A stretch of 6,612 nt of DNA from CAYJEQ01 sp964369235 (GCA_964369235.1 CAYJEQ010000098.1:1-6612), one strand, 5' to 3'. Counted from the first letter of the stretch, positions 1 through 5,203 are shown. Numbers and translations: made by a program. Notes: generated by a model not told the origin, from the sequence alone.

Positions 1-53
1 GTTACTTCGAGGGATTTTAAGTCCCTTGTGTCTGCCGATTCCACCACAGCGGC
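1..53 (-). tRNA. tRNA-Leu (anticodon TAA), 3' part cut off by window edge
   Basis: Read on the minus strand, the gene begins GCCGCTG (acceptor 5' strand, positions 53-47), followed by a D-arm of the leucine type and an anticodon stem-loop with anticodon TAA (stem GGGA/TCCC around CTTAAAA). The sequence then enters the long variable arm, where the window ends. The variable arm, T-arm and acceptor 3' strand are therefore missing here. It decodes UUA (and UUG by wobble). A near-consensus promoter lies upstream at 95-123, so it is transcribed independently of the exodeoxyribonuclease gene just before it on the same strand, though read-through is possible because no terminator is seen between them. 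Confidence 0.9.
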
Positions 54-94
54 ATAGCATATGAAATCACTATTGCAATCTCAAATGCTCTATA

Positions 95-123
95 ATTATA
101 CAACTATATTATTAATAAGTCAA
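95..123 (-). promoter_or_regulatory. Sigma-A type promoter for tRNA-Leu
   Basis: On the minus strand, TTGACT (123-118) and TATAAT (100-95) are separated by exactly 17 bases. That is one mismatch from the consensus -35 and a perfect -10. Transcription would start near position 88 and give a leader of about 35 bases before the tRNA 5' end at 53. The -35 box lies about 20 bases past the stop codon of the exodeoxyribonuclease gene. Confidence 0.8.
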
Positions 124-141
124 GGGGTTTTCTGTAAAAAA

Positions 142-897
142 TTATAAATTTATCTCTAGGCATACTGGGCAGTGGTCGCTACCTAGGGTTTGACTGTGGA
201 TTTCTGCTTTAGTTATCCTGTCTTTTATCTTATCTGACACTACAAAATAGTCAATACGCCAACCAGCATTCTTCTCTCTAGCCTTAAACATATAGGACCA
301 CCAGCTATAAGCCTCGGTAGTATCTGGGTGCAGTTCTCTAAAACTATCCACAAAACCTTCCTCTAGTAGCTGGGTAAATTTATCTCGTTCCTCTATGGTA
401 AATCCAGCATTTTTAGTGTTGGTTTTAGGATTTTTTAGATCTATCTCCTTGTGGGCAACATTAAGATCCCCACAAAGGATAACAGGCTTCTTATTGTCTA
501 AATCCTTAATATACCCTCTAAATAAATCATCCCACACCATACGGTAATCCAGTCTAGCCAGCTCTCTTTGGGAATTAGGGGTATATACCGTAACAAAGTA
601 GAAATCCTCATATTCAGCAGTAATTACCCTGCCTTCATTGTCATGTTCCTCTACCCCAATACCAAAGGTAACCTTAATAGGCTCTACCTTACTATATAAA
701 GCTGTGCCGGAATATCCTTTCTTCTGGGCGCTGTATTCATATACAAAATATCCCTCTGGGGCAAAATCAGCCTGTCCCGGTTGCATTTTTGTTTCCTGTA
801 TAGCGAATATATCGCTGTCCATCTCCCCAAAATAATCACCAAAGCCTTTAGTTAAAGCTGCTCTTAGTCCATTTACATTCCAAGATATTAGTTTCAT
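142..897 (-). CDS. xth: Exodeoxyribonuclease III (ExoA/Xth-type AP endonuclease)
   Basis: This 251-residue protein belongs to the exonuclease III / APE1 endonuclease-exonuclease-phosphatase superfamily. It cuts DNA 5' to abasic sites and removes blocked 3' ends in base excision repair, in the cytoplasm, using Mg2+ or Mn2+. The full set of family motifs is visible: WNVNG with Asn7, QETK with Glu35, VYTPNSQ with Tyr105, GDLNVAH with Asp144 and Asn146, WRIDYF with Asp216, and the closing GSDHCP with Asp241-His242. Length and domain coverage match Bacillus ExoA, so the gene looks complete and active. The ATG at 897-895 is preceded by a strong ribosome binding site (AGAGGAAGG, about 7-bp spacing). 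It lies downstream of the ttcA-like gene on the same strand with a 134-base gap. That gap carries a hairpin and a conserved CACAAAAC block resembling the leaders of two other genes in this window. No terminator is seen after the stop. Confidence 0.95.
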   Translation of the reverse strand: MKLISWNVNGLRAALTKGFGDYFGEMDSDIFAIQETKMQPGQADFAPEGYFVYEYSAQKKGYSGTALYSKVEPIKVTFGIGVEEHDNEGRVITAEYEDFYFVTVYTPNSQRELARLDYRMVWDDLFRGYIKDLDNKKPVILCGDLNVAHKEIDLKNPKTNTKNAGFTIEERDKFTQLLEEGFVDSFRELHPDTTEAYSWWSYMFKAREKNAGWRIDYFVVSDKIKDRITKAEIHSQTLGSDHCPVCLEINL

Positions 898-919
898 ATA
901 TAATCCTTCCTCTCTTGAT

Positions 920-958
920 GTTTTGTGTGTTTTACCACATATATATTTATGTGATAAA
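920..958 (-). promoter_or_regulatory. Diverged third copy of the shared leader element (3' half), upstream of xth
   Basis: On the minus strand an 11-bp hairpin (TTTATCACATA at 958-948, loop AATATA, TATGTGGTAAA at 941-931, one G-U pair) is followed by a 3-base linker and CACAAAAC (927-920). The first base of the xth start codon is 23 bases further on. The order hairpin, short linker, CACARAA, purine-rich RBS and ATG matches the leaders at 1786-1869 and 4465-4561. The stretch CACAAAA-NNN-CAAGA-R-AGGAA is shared with the ttcA leader. The 5' half (first hairpin and outer-stem 5' strand) is not clearly recognisable: GTGTG near 1001 could pair with CACAC at 929-925, but this is weak. Confidence 0.4.
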
Positions 959-1031
959 TTTCGCTAATGCTTTTCGCTTATTATGGTGGATAGCTACCCA
1001 CACCTAATTGAAACCCTAATATAGTTTAAGG

Positions 1032-1760
1032 CTATTTATCCTTATCTATACCAAATCCGCTTACATCTCCTCTAATCATAGCACCGAATATACGCTTTTT
1101 AACCCCTTTGTGTTCCTTGTCTAGCTCTACTAGAAATTCCTTAGTCCACTGTCTTTGAGTGTGTCCGTCAATGCTACATTTGCTTTTTACTACTGGGATG
1201 TTTAGCTTTTTAACCACTCGCTTAACTTCTTTCTCCTCAGCCAGTACCAAAGGTCTAATAACTGTTACATCTTTTCGGGACATATATGTAACTGGAGAGA
1301 AACTGCCTACTCTACCCTCATTAAACAGATTCATCATAAATGTTTCTACTGCATCATCATAGTGATGGCCTAGGGCGATTTTATTACATCCTGCCGCCTT
1401 TGCTGCATCGTGTAGTGCACCTCGGCGCATTCTTGCACATAGGCTACAGGGATTAGTTTCCTGTCTTATATCAAATACTACTGGGCCGATTTCCGTTCTT
1501 TTAATAATATATGGTATCTCCAGTTCCTCAAAATATCTCTCCACTGGAGAATAATCTGTTTCTACCCCACCAAAACACGGATCAAGAGTTATTGCTACCA
1601 CCTCAAACTTTACTTCAAGGAATTTACTAAGGTGTTTTAGCCCTGCTGCTAGCACCATGGAATCCTTACCACCACTAACACCTACGGCTACTCGGTCTCC
1701 CTCCTGTATCATGTTGTAGTCCGTTACTGCTTTGCGCAGGTATCCTAGAATCTTTTGCAT
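1032..1760 (-). CDS. TtcA-family tRNA thiolation ATPase (PP-loop, tRNA 2-thiocytidine synthesis-like)
   Basis: This 242-residue cytosolic protein has the N-type ATP pyrophosphatase (PP-loop) signature SGGKDS at residues 29-34. It also has the TtcA-type cysteine pair in PCSLCARMRRG (Cys105, Cys108), the GHHYDDAVET segment at 131-140, and a third cysteine at 195 in KSKCSIDGH. In TtcA three cysteines hold a [4Fe-4S] cluster, and the enzyme activates C32 of certain tRNAs with ATP before adding sulfur. Family membership is clear. Whether this member makes 2-thiocytidine or another thiolated base is not shown by sequence, because several Firmicutes members have no tested substrate, so no symbol is given. 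The ATG at 1760 has a ribosome binding site AAGAAAGGAA about 13 bases upstream. The same long spacing occurs at the 4586 gene, whose leader is homologous. Transcription probably starts near 1910, giving a leader of about 150 bases. Confidence 0.88.
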   Translation of the reverse strand: MQKILGYLRKAVTDYNMIQEGDRVAVGVSGGKDSMVLAAGLKHLSKFLEVKFEVVAITLDPCFGGVETDYSPVERYFEELEIPYIIKRTEIGPVVFDIRQETNPCSLCARMRRGALHDAAKAAGCNKIALGHHYDDAVETFMMNLFNEGRVGSFSPVTYMSRKDVTVIRPLVLAEEKEVKRVVKKLNIPVVKSKCSIDGHTQRQWTKEFLVELDKEHKGVKKRIFGAMIRGDVSGFGIDKDK

Positions 1761-1785
1761 AAAAATATTTTTTCCTTTCTTGGCC

Positions 1786-1869
1786 TTTTGTGGGATTTCC
1801 TCATGAGAAAATTTACGATGTTATAATTACTGTAAACCACAAAACCCGTCTTTGAAACTTTGTTTCAAA
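1786..1869 (-). promoter_or_regulatory. Structured leader element, copy 1 (5' UTR of the ttcA-like gene)
   Basis: Read on the minus strand: hairpin P0 (TTTGAAAC / GTTTCAAA, 1869-1862 with 1858-1851, loop AAA); outer stem P1 5' strand TTTTGTGG (1844-1837); arm P2 TTTAC/GTAAA (1836-1832 with 1816-1812); arm P3 TTTTC/GGAAA (1811-1807 with 1800-1796, loop TCATGA); a two-base linker; then P1 3' strand CCACAAAA (1793-1786). P1, P2 and P3 abut almost without linkers, as in a three-way junction. The start codon follows 25 bases later. A homologous element with base-pair-preserving changes lies at 4465-4561 upstream of an unrelated gene. I do not recognise it as a known riboswitch. It could be a cis-regulatory RNA, a processing site or a dispersed repeat. 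Confidence 0.65.
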
Positions 1870-1888
1870 CCAATTACCTTTCTCTGTA

Positions 1889-1910
1889 ATAGCTAAATAT
1901 ATTAAGCTAT
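1889..1910. repeat. 22-bp near-perfect palindrome at the predicted ttcA transcript start
   Basis: ATAGCT (1889-1894) and AGCTAT (1905-1910) flank an AT-rich centre that is itself symmetrical. Ten of the eleven base pairs match, the only mismatch being 95/04 (A opposite A). The palindrome starts about 7 bases downstream of the predicted minus-strand -10 box (1922-1917), so it would cover the first transcribed bases. It could be a repressor operator or a 5'-end hairpin that stabilises the leader. Confidence 0.4.
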
Positions 1911-1916
1911 CCTTCT

Positions 1917-1945
1917 ATTTTATCTTTTGTTAAATAAATATGCAA
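1917..1945 (-). promoter_or_regulatory. Candidate promoter for the ttcA-like gene
   Basis: On the minus strand TTGCAT (1945-1940) and TAAAAT (1922-1917) are 17 bases apart. The -10 matches 5 of 6 consensus bases, the -35 only its first three. It fits the position expected upstream of the structured leader, but AT-rich background makes chance matches likely. Confidence 0.4.
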
Positions 1946-1973
1946 TAGGCTATTTAAATTAATTGCTATTTAT
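1934..1973. repeat. Inverted repeat between the divergent ttcA-like and flippase promoters
   Basis: The arm ATAAATATGCAAT (1934-1946) is the reverse complement of ATTGCTATTTAT (1962-1973) except for one extra base, with 15 bases between them. The left arm covers the predicted -35 box of the minus-strand promoter. The right arm lies in the spacer of the plus-strand promoter. This is the geometry of a shared operator, but the AT-rich composition weakens the case. Confidence 0.3.
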
Positions 1974-1981
1974 GATAAAAT
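1953..1981 (+). promoter_or_regulatory. Candidate promoter for the flippase gene
   Basis: An extended -10 box, TGATAAAAT (1973-1981), is preceded at 17-bp spacing by TTTAAA (1953-1958), which matches 4 of 6 bases of the -35 consensus. Transcription would start near 1988 and give a leader of about 60 bases to the ATG at 2049. Confidence 0.45.
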
Positions 1982-2048
1982 ATTTCTAGTTGTGCTTATA
2001 AATAAAGCCAGAATTCCACTATATTTAAAGACAAAAGGCAGGACCAAT

Positions 2049-3470
2049 ATGGAAAATAAAAATCGCTATCAATCTTTAATGAGCAATACCTTTATATTTG
2101 CCCTATCTACAATTAGCTCAAAATTAATGGTATTCCTCTTAATGCCCCTATATACTAGACTACTTAGCCCTGCAGATTATGCAGTTATGGATATTATTGT
2201 TCAAACCTCCAACCTACTTACTCCTTTGGTTTTTGTAAGTATTAGCGAGGCGGTTATTAGGTATTGTTTAGACGCTTCTATTAAAAAACATGATGTATAC
2301 ACCATAGGTATATCCACCTGTATTAAAGGCTCACTGCTGTTTTTACTAGCTCTGCCCCTACTAAGCTTATATGAGCTTACCAGCTCCTATACACTCCTTA
2401 TCTACTTCTATGTAGTTTCTTCCTGTTTTCGTGGGGTGGTTAGCCAGTTTACCCGTGGTATTGGCTTAGTACGACTTTACGCCTTTGACAGTGTTTTTGC
2501 CACACTTAATATTATTATTCTAAATATTATACTAATGGTAGGCTTTAAACTAGGTGTAACTGGTTATATTCTATCCATTGTACTATCTAATTTCCTATCC
2601 ATTATCTTTTTAACTACTATGGCTAATCTTAATAAATATCTCATACTGGGAAAATCCAGCCGTCGTGTGTCAAAGCAGATGATAAAATACTCTGCCCCCC
2701 TTATTCCTACAACTATTTTTTGGTGGGTAATAAATGTTTCTGACAGATATATAGTAAACTTCTTTTTAGGGGAAACTATTACTGGGCTTTACTCGACAGC
2801 TTATAAGATACCTACTATTATATTTTTAATCTCCTCTATATTTACCCAAGCATGGCAACTATCAGCTATTAGTGAATACAGTGAAAAGGACAAAGACGCC
2901 TTCTATTCCAAAATATTCTCCATGCTATCAGCTACAATATTTACAGCTGCTTCGGGGATAATCCTACTGCTAAAACCTATTACCTATATTCTAGTAGCAC
3001 CGGATTACTATCCATCACTAGAGTATGCTCCTACCCTTGTATTAGCACTGATTTTTAGCTGTTTCTCCACCTTCTACTCCAGTTTCTACATGGCATCTAA
3101 GCAGAATAAAATGTCCCTAATTACAACTATGATAGGTGCTTTTGTAAATCTTGCCCTTAACTTTATACTAATCCCTATTATGGGGGCACTAGGTGCTGCT
3201 GTAGCTACTCTTATAAGCTATATGGCTGTATACCTACTTCGTGCTGTAGATACCCGTAGATTTGTTAAGCTAAAGGTTTCTATTCTGACTATGGCACTTA
3301 ATATAGCTGCCCTAGGATTACAGGTAGTGGCTTCCACCCTATCGGTAAATATTAACTGGTTGGTACAGCTACTGCTAACAGTATTTATTATACTGCTAAA
3401 TCTAAAGCCACTACTGGATATACTAGTAATGGTAATAGAAGCAGTTCAGAAAAAGAGAAAAAAGAAGTAA
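2049..3470 (+). CDS. Polysaccharide flippase (Wzx/MurJ-like, MOP superfamily, Polysacc_synt family)
   Basis: This 473-residue integral membrane protein is hydrophobic throughout, with about 12-14 predicted transmembrane segments. The N-terminus has the family hallmark: a first helix followed by PLYTRLLSPADY (residues 33-44), as in Wzx and SpoVB-like lipid-linked sugar flippases. A second-half signature, SAPLIPTTIFWW followed by SDRYIV, is also typical, as is the AIGLGAAVAT-like segment here written GALGAAVATL near residue 386. Such proteins flip undecaprenyl-linked sugar units across the membrane for capsule, exopolysaccharide or wall polymers. The substrate cannot be told, because no glycosyltransferases are adjacent. 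The ATG at 2049 is preferred over an in-frame GTG at 1992: AAAGGCAGGA lies 5-6 bases before 2049, while the GTG has no ribosome binding site and probably lies right at the transcript start. The C-terminus ends in a lysine/arginine-rich tail. It stands alone, and no clear terminator follows the stop. Confidence 0.88.
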   Translation: MENKNRYQSLMSNTFIFALSTISSKLMVFLLMPLYTRLLSPADYAVMDIIVQTSNLLTPLVFVSISEAVIRYCLDASIKKHDVYTIGISTCIKGSLLFLLALPLLSLYELTSSYTLLIYFYVVSSCFRGVVSQFTRGIGLVRLYAFDSVFATLNIIILNIILMVGFKLGVTGYILSIVLSNFLSIIFLTTMANLNKYLILGKSSRRVSKQMIKYSAPLIPTTIFWWVINVSDRYIVNFFLGETITGLYSTAYKIPTIIFLISSIFTQAWQLSAISEYSEKDKDAFYSKIFSMLSATIFTAASGIILLLKPITYILVAPDYYPSLEYAPTLVLALIFSCFSTFYSSFYMASKQNKMSLITTMIGAFVNLALNFILIPIMGALGAAVATLISYMAVYLLRAVDTRRFVKLKVSILTMALNIAALGLQVVASTLSVNINWLVQLLLTVFIILLNLKPLLDILVMVIEAVQKKRKKK

Positions 3471-3525
3471 TCTATGTTAAATCCTATTTAAATTTAAGAA
3501 AAACTGAGATTTTGCAAAATTAATA

Positions 3526-3534
3526 TGATATAAT
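3526..3534 (+). promoter_or_regulatory. Extended -10 promoter upstream of the mgsA leader
   Basis: TGATATAAT (3526-3534) is a perfect extended -10 box with consensus TATAAT. No good -35 exists at 16-18 bases, which extended -10 promoters can tolerate. Transcription would start near 3541, over 400 bases before the mgsA start, so the transcript would include the whole structured region that follows. It lies 56 bases past the flippase stop. Confidence 0.5.
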
Positions 3535-3585
3535 AAACATGGTTAATTAGTGGTTATGATTATGTTGATGGGTGTTTATTATAAG

Positions 3586-3602
3586 CTAAAGCATAGCTTT
3601 AG
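3586..3602 (+). other. Short perfect hairpin early in the mgsA leader
   Basis: CTAAAGC (3586-3592) and GCTTTAG (3596-3602) pair perfectly around a 3-base loop and are followed by GTTTTATAT. It could be a weak terminator or attenuator for transcripts from the promoter at 3526-3534. The T-run is short and the stem is only 7 bp, so this is uncertain. Confidence 0.3.
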
Positions 3603-3659
3603 GTTTTATATATCTACTCTACAGAAAAGAACTATATCAAATAAATTATAAAAAATAAT

Positions 3660-3909
3660 GCTTACTGAATAACTGTGTGGTAAGCACACAGTTATAAATC
3701 GCCACAATATAGTGGCGATGCAACCTCAAAACAAGGCTGTTTTGAAGTTTGCAGGTGCATTAATTGACAGCCTGCCAGAACTTGGCGCAAAGCTCAAATT
3801 CAGAGTGCAAAGATTTTATAGTAATGGATCAAAAAACTTTGCACTTCTAAACACCCAAAAACATATTAAATTACCTTAATAAGTGTATTTTTGGGTTGTT
3901 CAGCAGGCT
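3660..3909 (+). ncRNA. Densely structured region, candidate ncRNA or mgsA leader RNA
   Basis: No convincing ORF covers this stretch, but stem-loops fill it end to end. They are an 11-bp hairpin (3669-3679 with 3685-3695, loop GTAAG); an 8-bp hairpin ATCGCCAC/GTGGCGAT (3698-3719); and a hairpin with an 8-bp core TCAAAACA/TGTTTTGA, loop AGGC (3720-3752). A 7-bp closing stem AGCCTGC/GCAGGCT (3769-3775 with 3903-3909) then encloses three arms: 3778-3801, 3802-3848 (AGTGCAAAG/CTTTGCACT) and 3850-3900 (ACCCAAAAA/TTTTTGGGT). AGCCTGC has alternative partners at 3751-3755 and in the AGGC loop at 3734-3737, so switching or a pseudoknot is possible. I could not match it to a known riboswitch, 6S, RNase P, tmRNA or SRP RNA. 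The closing stem ends 45 bases before the mgsA ATG. Confidence 0.55.
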
Positions 3910-3954
3910 TTAAATAAAAGATAAACCTCTTAAAAAAGAAAGGCAAGGTACACC

Positions 3955-4458
3955 ATGAATCTAACTCCAAGTAATGATTACATTAATGTAAAGATGGAAA
4001 AACAAAAGCATATTGCTCTTATTGCCCATGATGGCAGAAAAGCAGACCTTATTAACTGGGTACAGATTAACAAAGGATGTCTATCAAGACATTTTCTATA
4101 TGGCACAGGAACTACCTCTAAGTTAATTAGCAATCAGACAAACCTGCCTGTTGTAGGCTATAACAGTGGCCCCCTAGGGGGAGATCAACAGATTGGTGCT
4201 AGAATAGCTGAGGGGAATATAGATTTTATGATATTCTTCTGGGATCCACTATCTGCACAGCCTCACGATCCTGATGTTAAAGCACTGCTGAGAATTGCTG
4301 TGTTATACAATATACCAGTGGCAACAAATCAGGCTACAGCTGATTTTCTACTGTCCTCTCCACTAATGAACCAAGAGTACAACCGCCCTATTATCGACTA
4401 CTCTAAGAGAATTCAAAACCGTGCTAAGGCAATGGAAGCTGAAAAGGCTGAAAAGTAA
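3955..4458 (+). CDS. mgsA: Methylglyoxal synthase
   Basis: This 167-residue cytosolic enzyme turns dihydroxyacetone phosphate into methylglyoxal and phosphate, a bypass of lower glycolysis that relieves sugar-phosphate build-up when phosphate is short. All catalytic positions known from the E. coli enzyme are present with a constant offset of six: His25-Asp26 in IAHDGRK, phosphate-binding GTGTTSK (50-56), Asp77 in SGPLGGDQQIG, Asp97 in FFWDPL, and His104 and Asp107 in PHDPDVKALLR. The start at 3955 has AAGG about 6 bases upstream and gives a roughly 14-residue tail before the usual family start. An internal ATG at 3994 (Met14) would give the standard length but has a poorer ribosome binding site. 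A charged Ala/Glu/Lys-rich C-terminal tail follows the domain. It follows a long structured leader. The next gene, 127 bases downstream, may be co-transcribed, since no clear terminator separates them. Confidence 0.95.
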   Translation: MNLTPSNDYINVKMEKQKHIALIAHDGRKADLINWVQINKGCLSRHFLYGTGTTSKLISNQTNLPVVGYNSGPLGGDQQIGARIAEGNIDFMIFFWDPLSAQPHDPDVKALLRIAVLYNIPVATNQATADFLLSSPLMNQEYNRPIIDYSKRIQNRAKAMEAEKAEK

Positions 4459-4464
4459 GATATA

Positions 4465-4561
4465 GTTTGAAAGAAAGTTTCAAGCATTAGTTTTGTGATT
4501 TAGGGTTATTGTAACAACTGAATTTTTCTCATAAGAAAACCATGAGAAAATCCCACAGAAC
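4465..4561 (+). promoter_or_regulatory. Structured leader element, copy 2 (upstream of the 4586 gene)
   Basis: The order of parts matches copy 1 at 1786-1869. Hairpin P0 is GTTTGAAA/TTTCAAGC (4465-4485). Outer stem P1 is GTTTTGTG (4490-4497) with CACAGAAC (4554-4561, one G-U). Arm P2 is TTTAG/CTGAA (4499-4503 with 4518-4522) with an inner GTTA/TAAC. Arm P3 is a perfect 9-bp TTTTCTCAT/ATGAGAAAA (4524-4550). A TCC linker leads back to P1. Against copy 1, P2 shows a C-G to G-C swap and U-A to U-G changes that keep pairing, and P3 is longer. The ATG follows 24 bases later, with the RBS-to-ATG stretch also homologous. It starts only 6 bases after the mgsA stop codon. Confidence 0.65.
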
Positions 4562-4585
4562 TTTAGGAAAGGAATAAACATTTCT

Positions 4586-5113
4586 ATGTTAATTCGTGTT
4601 GACGGTATTAGATTTTATGAGGATTTTTTCGTAGATAAACAGCATAATAAAATCCCTTATAATAAGATAGAAGCAGCTGAGTATCATTATGATAGTAACT
4701 GTCTTAAGATTTTCCACAGTGGTGAAGGCAAAAGTTTAAAGATTAACCTTAAAGGTAAGGACAAAGATCTCCACCGAGATATTCTGCTAGATATCCTTCG
4801 TAGGAAACTTTCCCATTTTAATGAGGAGGAAATACCTCTCCATTTTATCCTATGCGCCTCCCACTATGGTGGATTAATTTTAGGCCTTGTAGTGCTACAT
4901 ATACTGGGATTTTGGGCTACCCTTACAGGTATGTCCCCTGATGGATTTTCTGGGGAAAGTTTACTATTTATGATGATCTTTGTATCACTAGGTGTAAAAG
5001 GACTTACGGTAACAGCCATACTGAGCTTTATACTAGTTCTTACTCTTACTATAATGAAGTATCGCAAAGGGTATACCTTTATTAAATTTGAGGCTACAGA
5101 CCATGGTTTCTAG
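4586..5113 (+). CDS. Membrane protein of unknown function with two predicted helical hydrophobic regions and a beta-rich N-domain
   Basis: I do not recognise this 175-residue protein. Residues 1-75 are soluble and look beta-strand-rich, with the run IPYNKIEAAEY recalling bacterial PH-like domains in which an IPY-x-x-I motif starts a strand; this is a guess from pattern only. Two strongly hydrophobic stretches follow, about 84-112 and 125-157, and the chain ends with a short basic segment (KYRKGY) and a polar tail. It is therefore probably a membrane-anchored protein with a cytoplasmic N-domain. The ATG at 4586 has AGGAAAGGA ending 12 bases upstream, an unusually long spacing. The ttcA-like gene has the same spacing and an aligned sequence between RBS and ATG, which supports this start. 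An ATT codon at 4580, 7 bases from the RBS, is a less likely alternative. It may be co-transcribed with mgsA, and a strong terminator follows 30 bases after the stop. Confidence 0.75.
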   Translation: MLIRVDGIRFYEDFFVDKQHNKIPYNKIEAAEYHYDSNCLKIFHSGEGKSLKINLKGKDKDLHRDILLDILRRKLSHFNEEEIPLHFILCASHYGGLILGLVVLHILGFWATLTGMSPDGFSGESLLFMMIFVSLGVKGLTVTAILSFILVLTLTIMKYRKGYTFIKFEATDHGF

Positions 5114-5143
5114 GATACACTTAAGAATCTATATAAAGCAAAT

Positions 5144-5172
5144 AAAAACCTACTGGGAATCAGTAGGTTTTT
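5144..5172. terminator. Bidirectional intrinsic terminator between convergent genes
   Basis: A 12-bp stem AAAAACCTACTG/CAGTAGGTTTTT (5144-5155 with 5161-5172, loop GGAAT) ends in a T-run on the plus strand (TTTTTT) and, by symmetry, on the minus strand. It lies between the stop of the 4586 gene (5113) and the stop of the TDT transporter (5204), so it can serve both. Confidence 0.85.
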
Positions 5173-5203
5173 TGTATTATATAAGTGTGTTAATCATAGA
5201 AAA

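Noticed and set aside
638..835. Plus-strand reading frame opposite xth
   Set aside because: It is antisense to a gene with a complete set of family motifs, and has no RBS or recognisable product. The same reasoning removes the frames at 1159-1362, 4864-5067, 5274-5492 and 5991-6239.
1992..2048. Longer flippase reading frame starting at GTG 1992
   Set aside because: There is no ribosome binding site before the GTG, it lies almost at the predicted transcript start, and the 19 extra residues do not resemble the family. The ATG at 2049 has a good RBS.
2030..2049. ACAAAAGGC before the flippase start, shared with the ttcA leader
   Set aside because: Only nine bases match, with no hairpins, no outer-stem partner and a different distance to the ATG, so it is probably chance.
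3764..3769. Perfect TTGACA -35 box in the mgsA leader
   Set aside because: No -10-like hexamer occurs 16-18 bases downstream (the sequence there is GCAAAG), and the segment is part of the long-range stem region.
3774..3788. GCCAGAACTTGGCGC resembling the 5' core of the glmS ribozyme
   Set aside because: The downstream GACGAGG-type conserved core is missing and the gene downstream is mgsA, not glmS.
3784..3795. GGCGCAAAGCTC resembling the GACGCAAAGCC core of c-di-GMP-I riboswitches
   Set aside because: The required preceding GGCAAACC-type strand and the GNRA-loop hairpin are absent, and the surrounding pairing differs.
3660..3909. Structured region as a MITE or insertion-sequence remnant
   Set aside because: No terminal inverted repeats with flanking target duplications and no transposase fragment are visible. 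It is kept only as a low-ranked alternative to a leader RNA.
4465..4497. P0 hairpin after mgsA as an intrinsic terminator
   Set aside because: The stem is AT-rich and is followed by ATTAGTTTTGTG, not a T-run, and the same hairpin occurs in the ttcA leader, where termination would block the gene.
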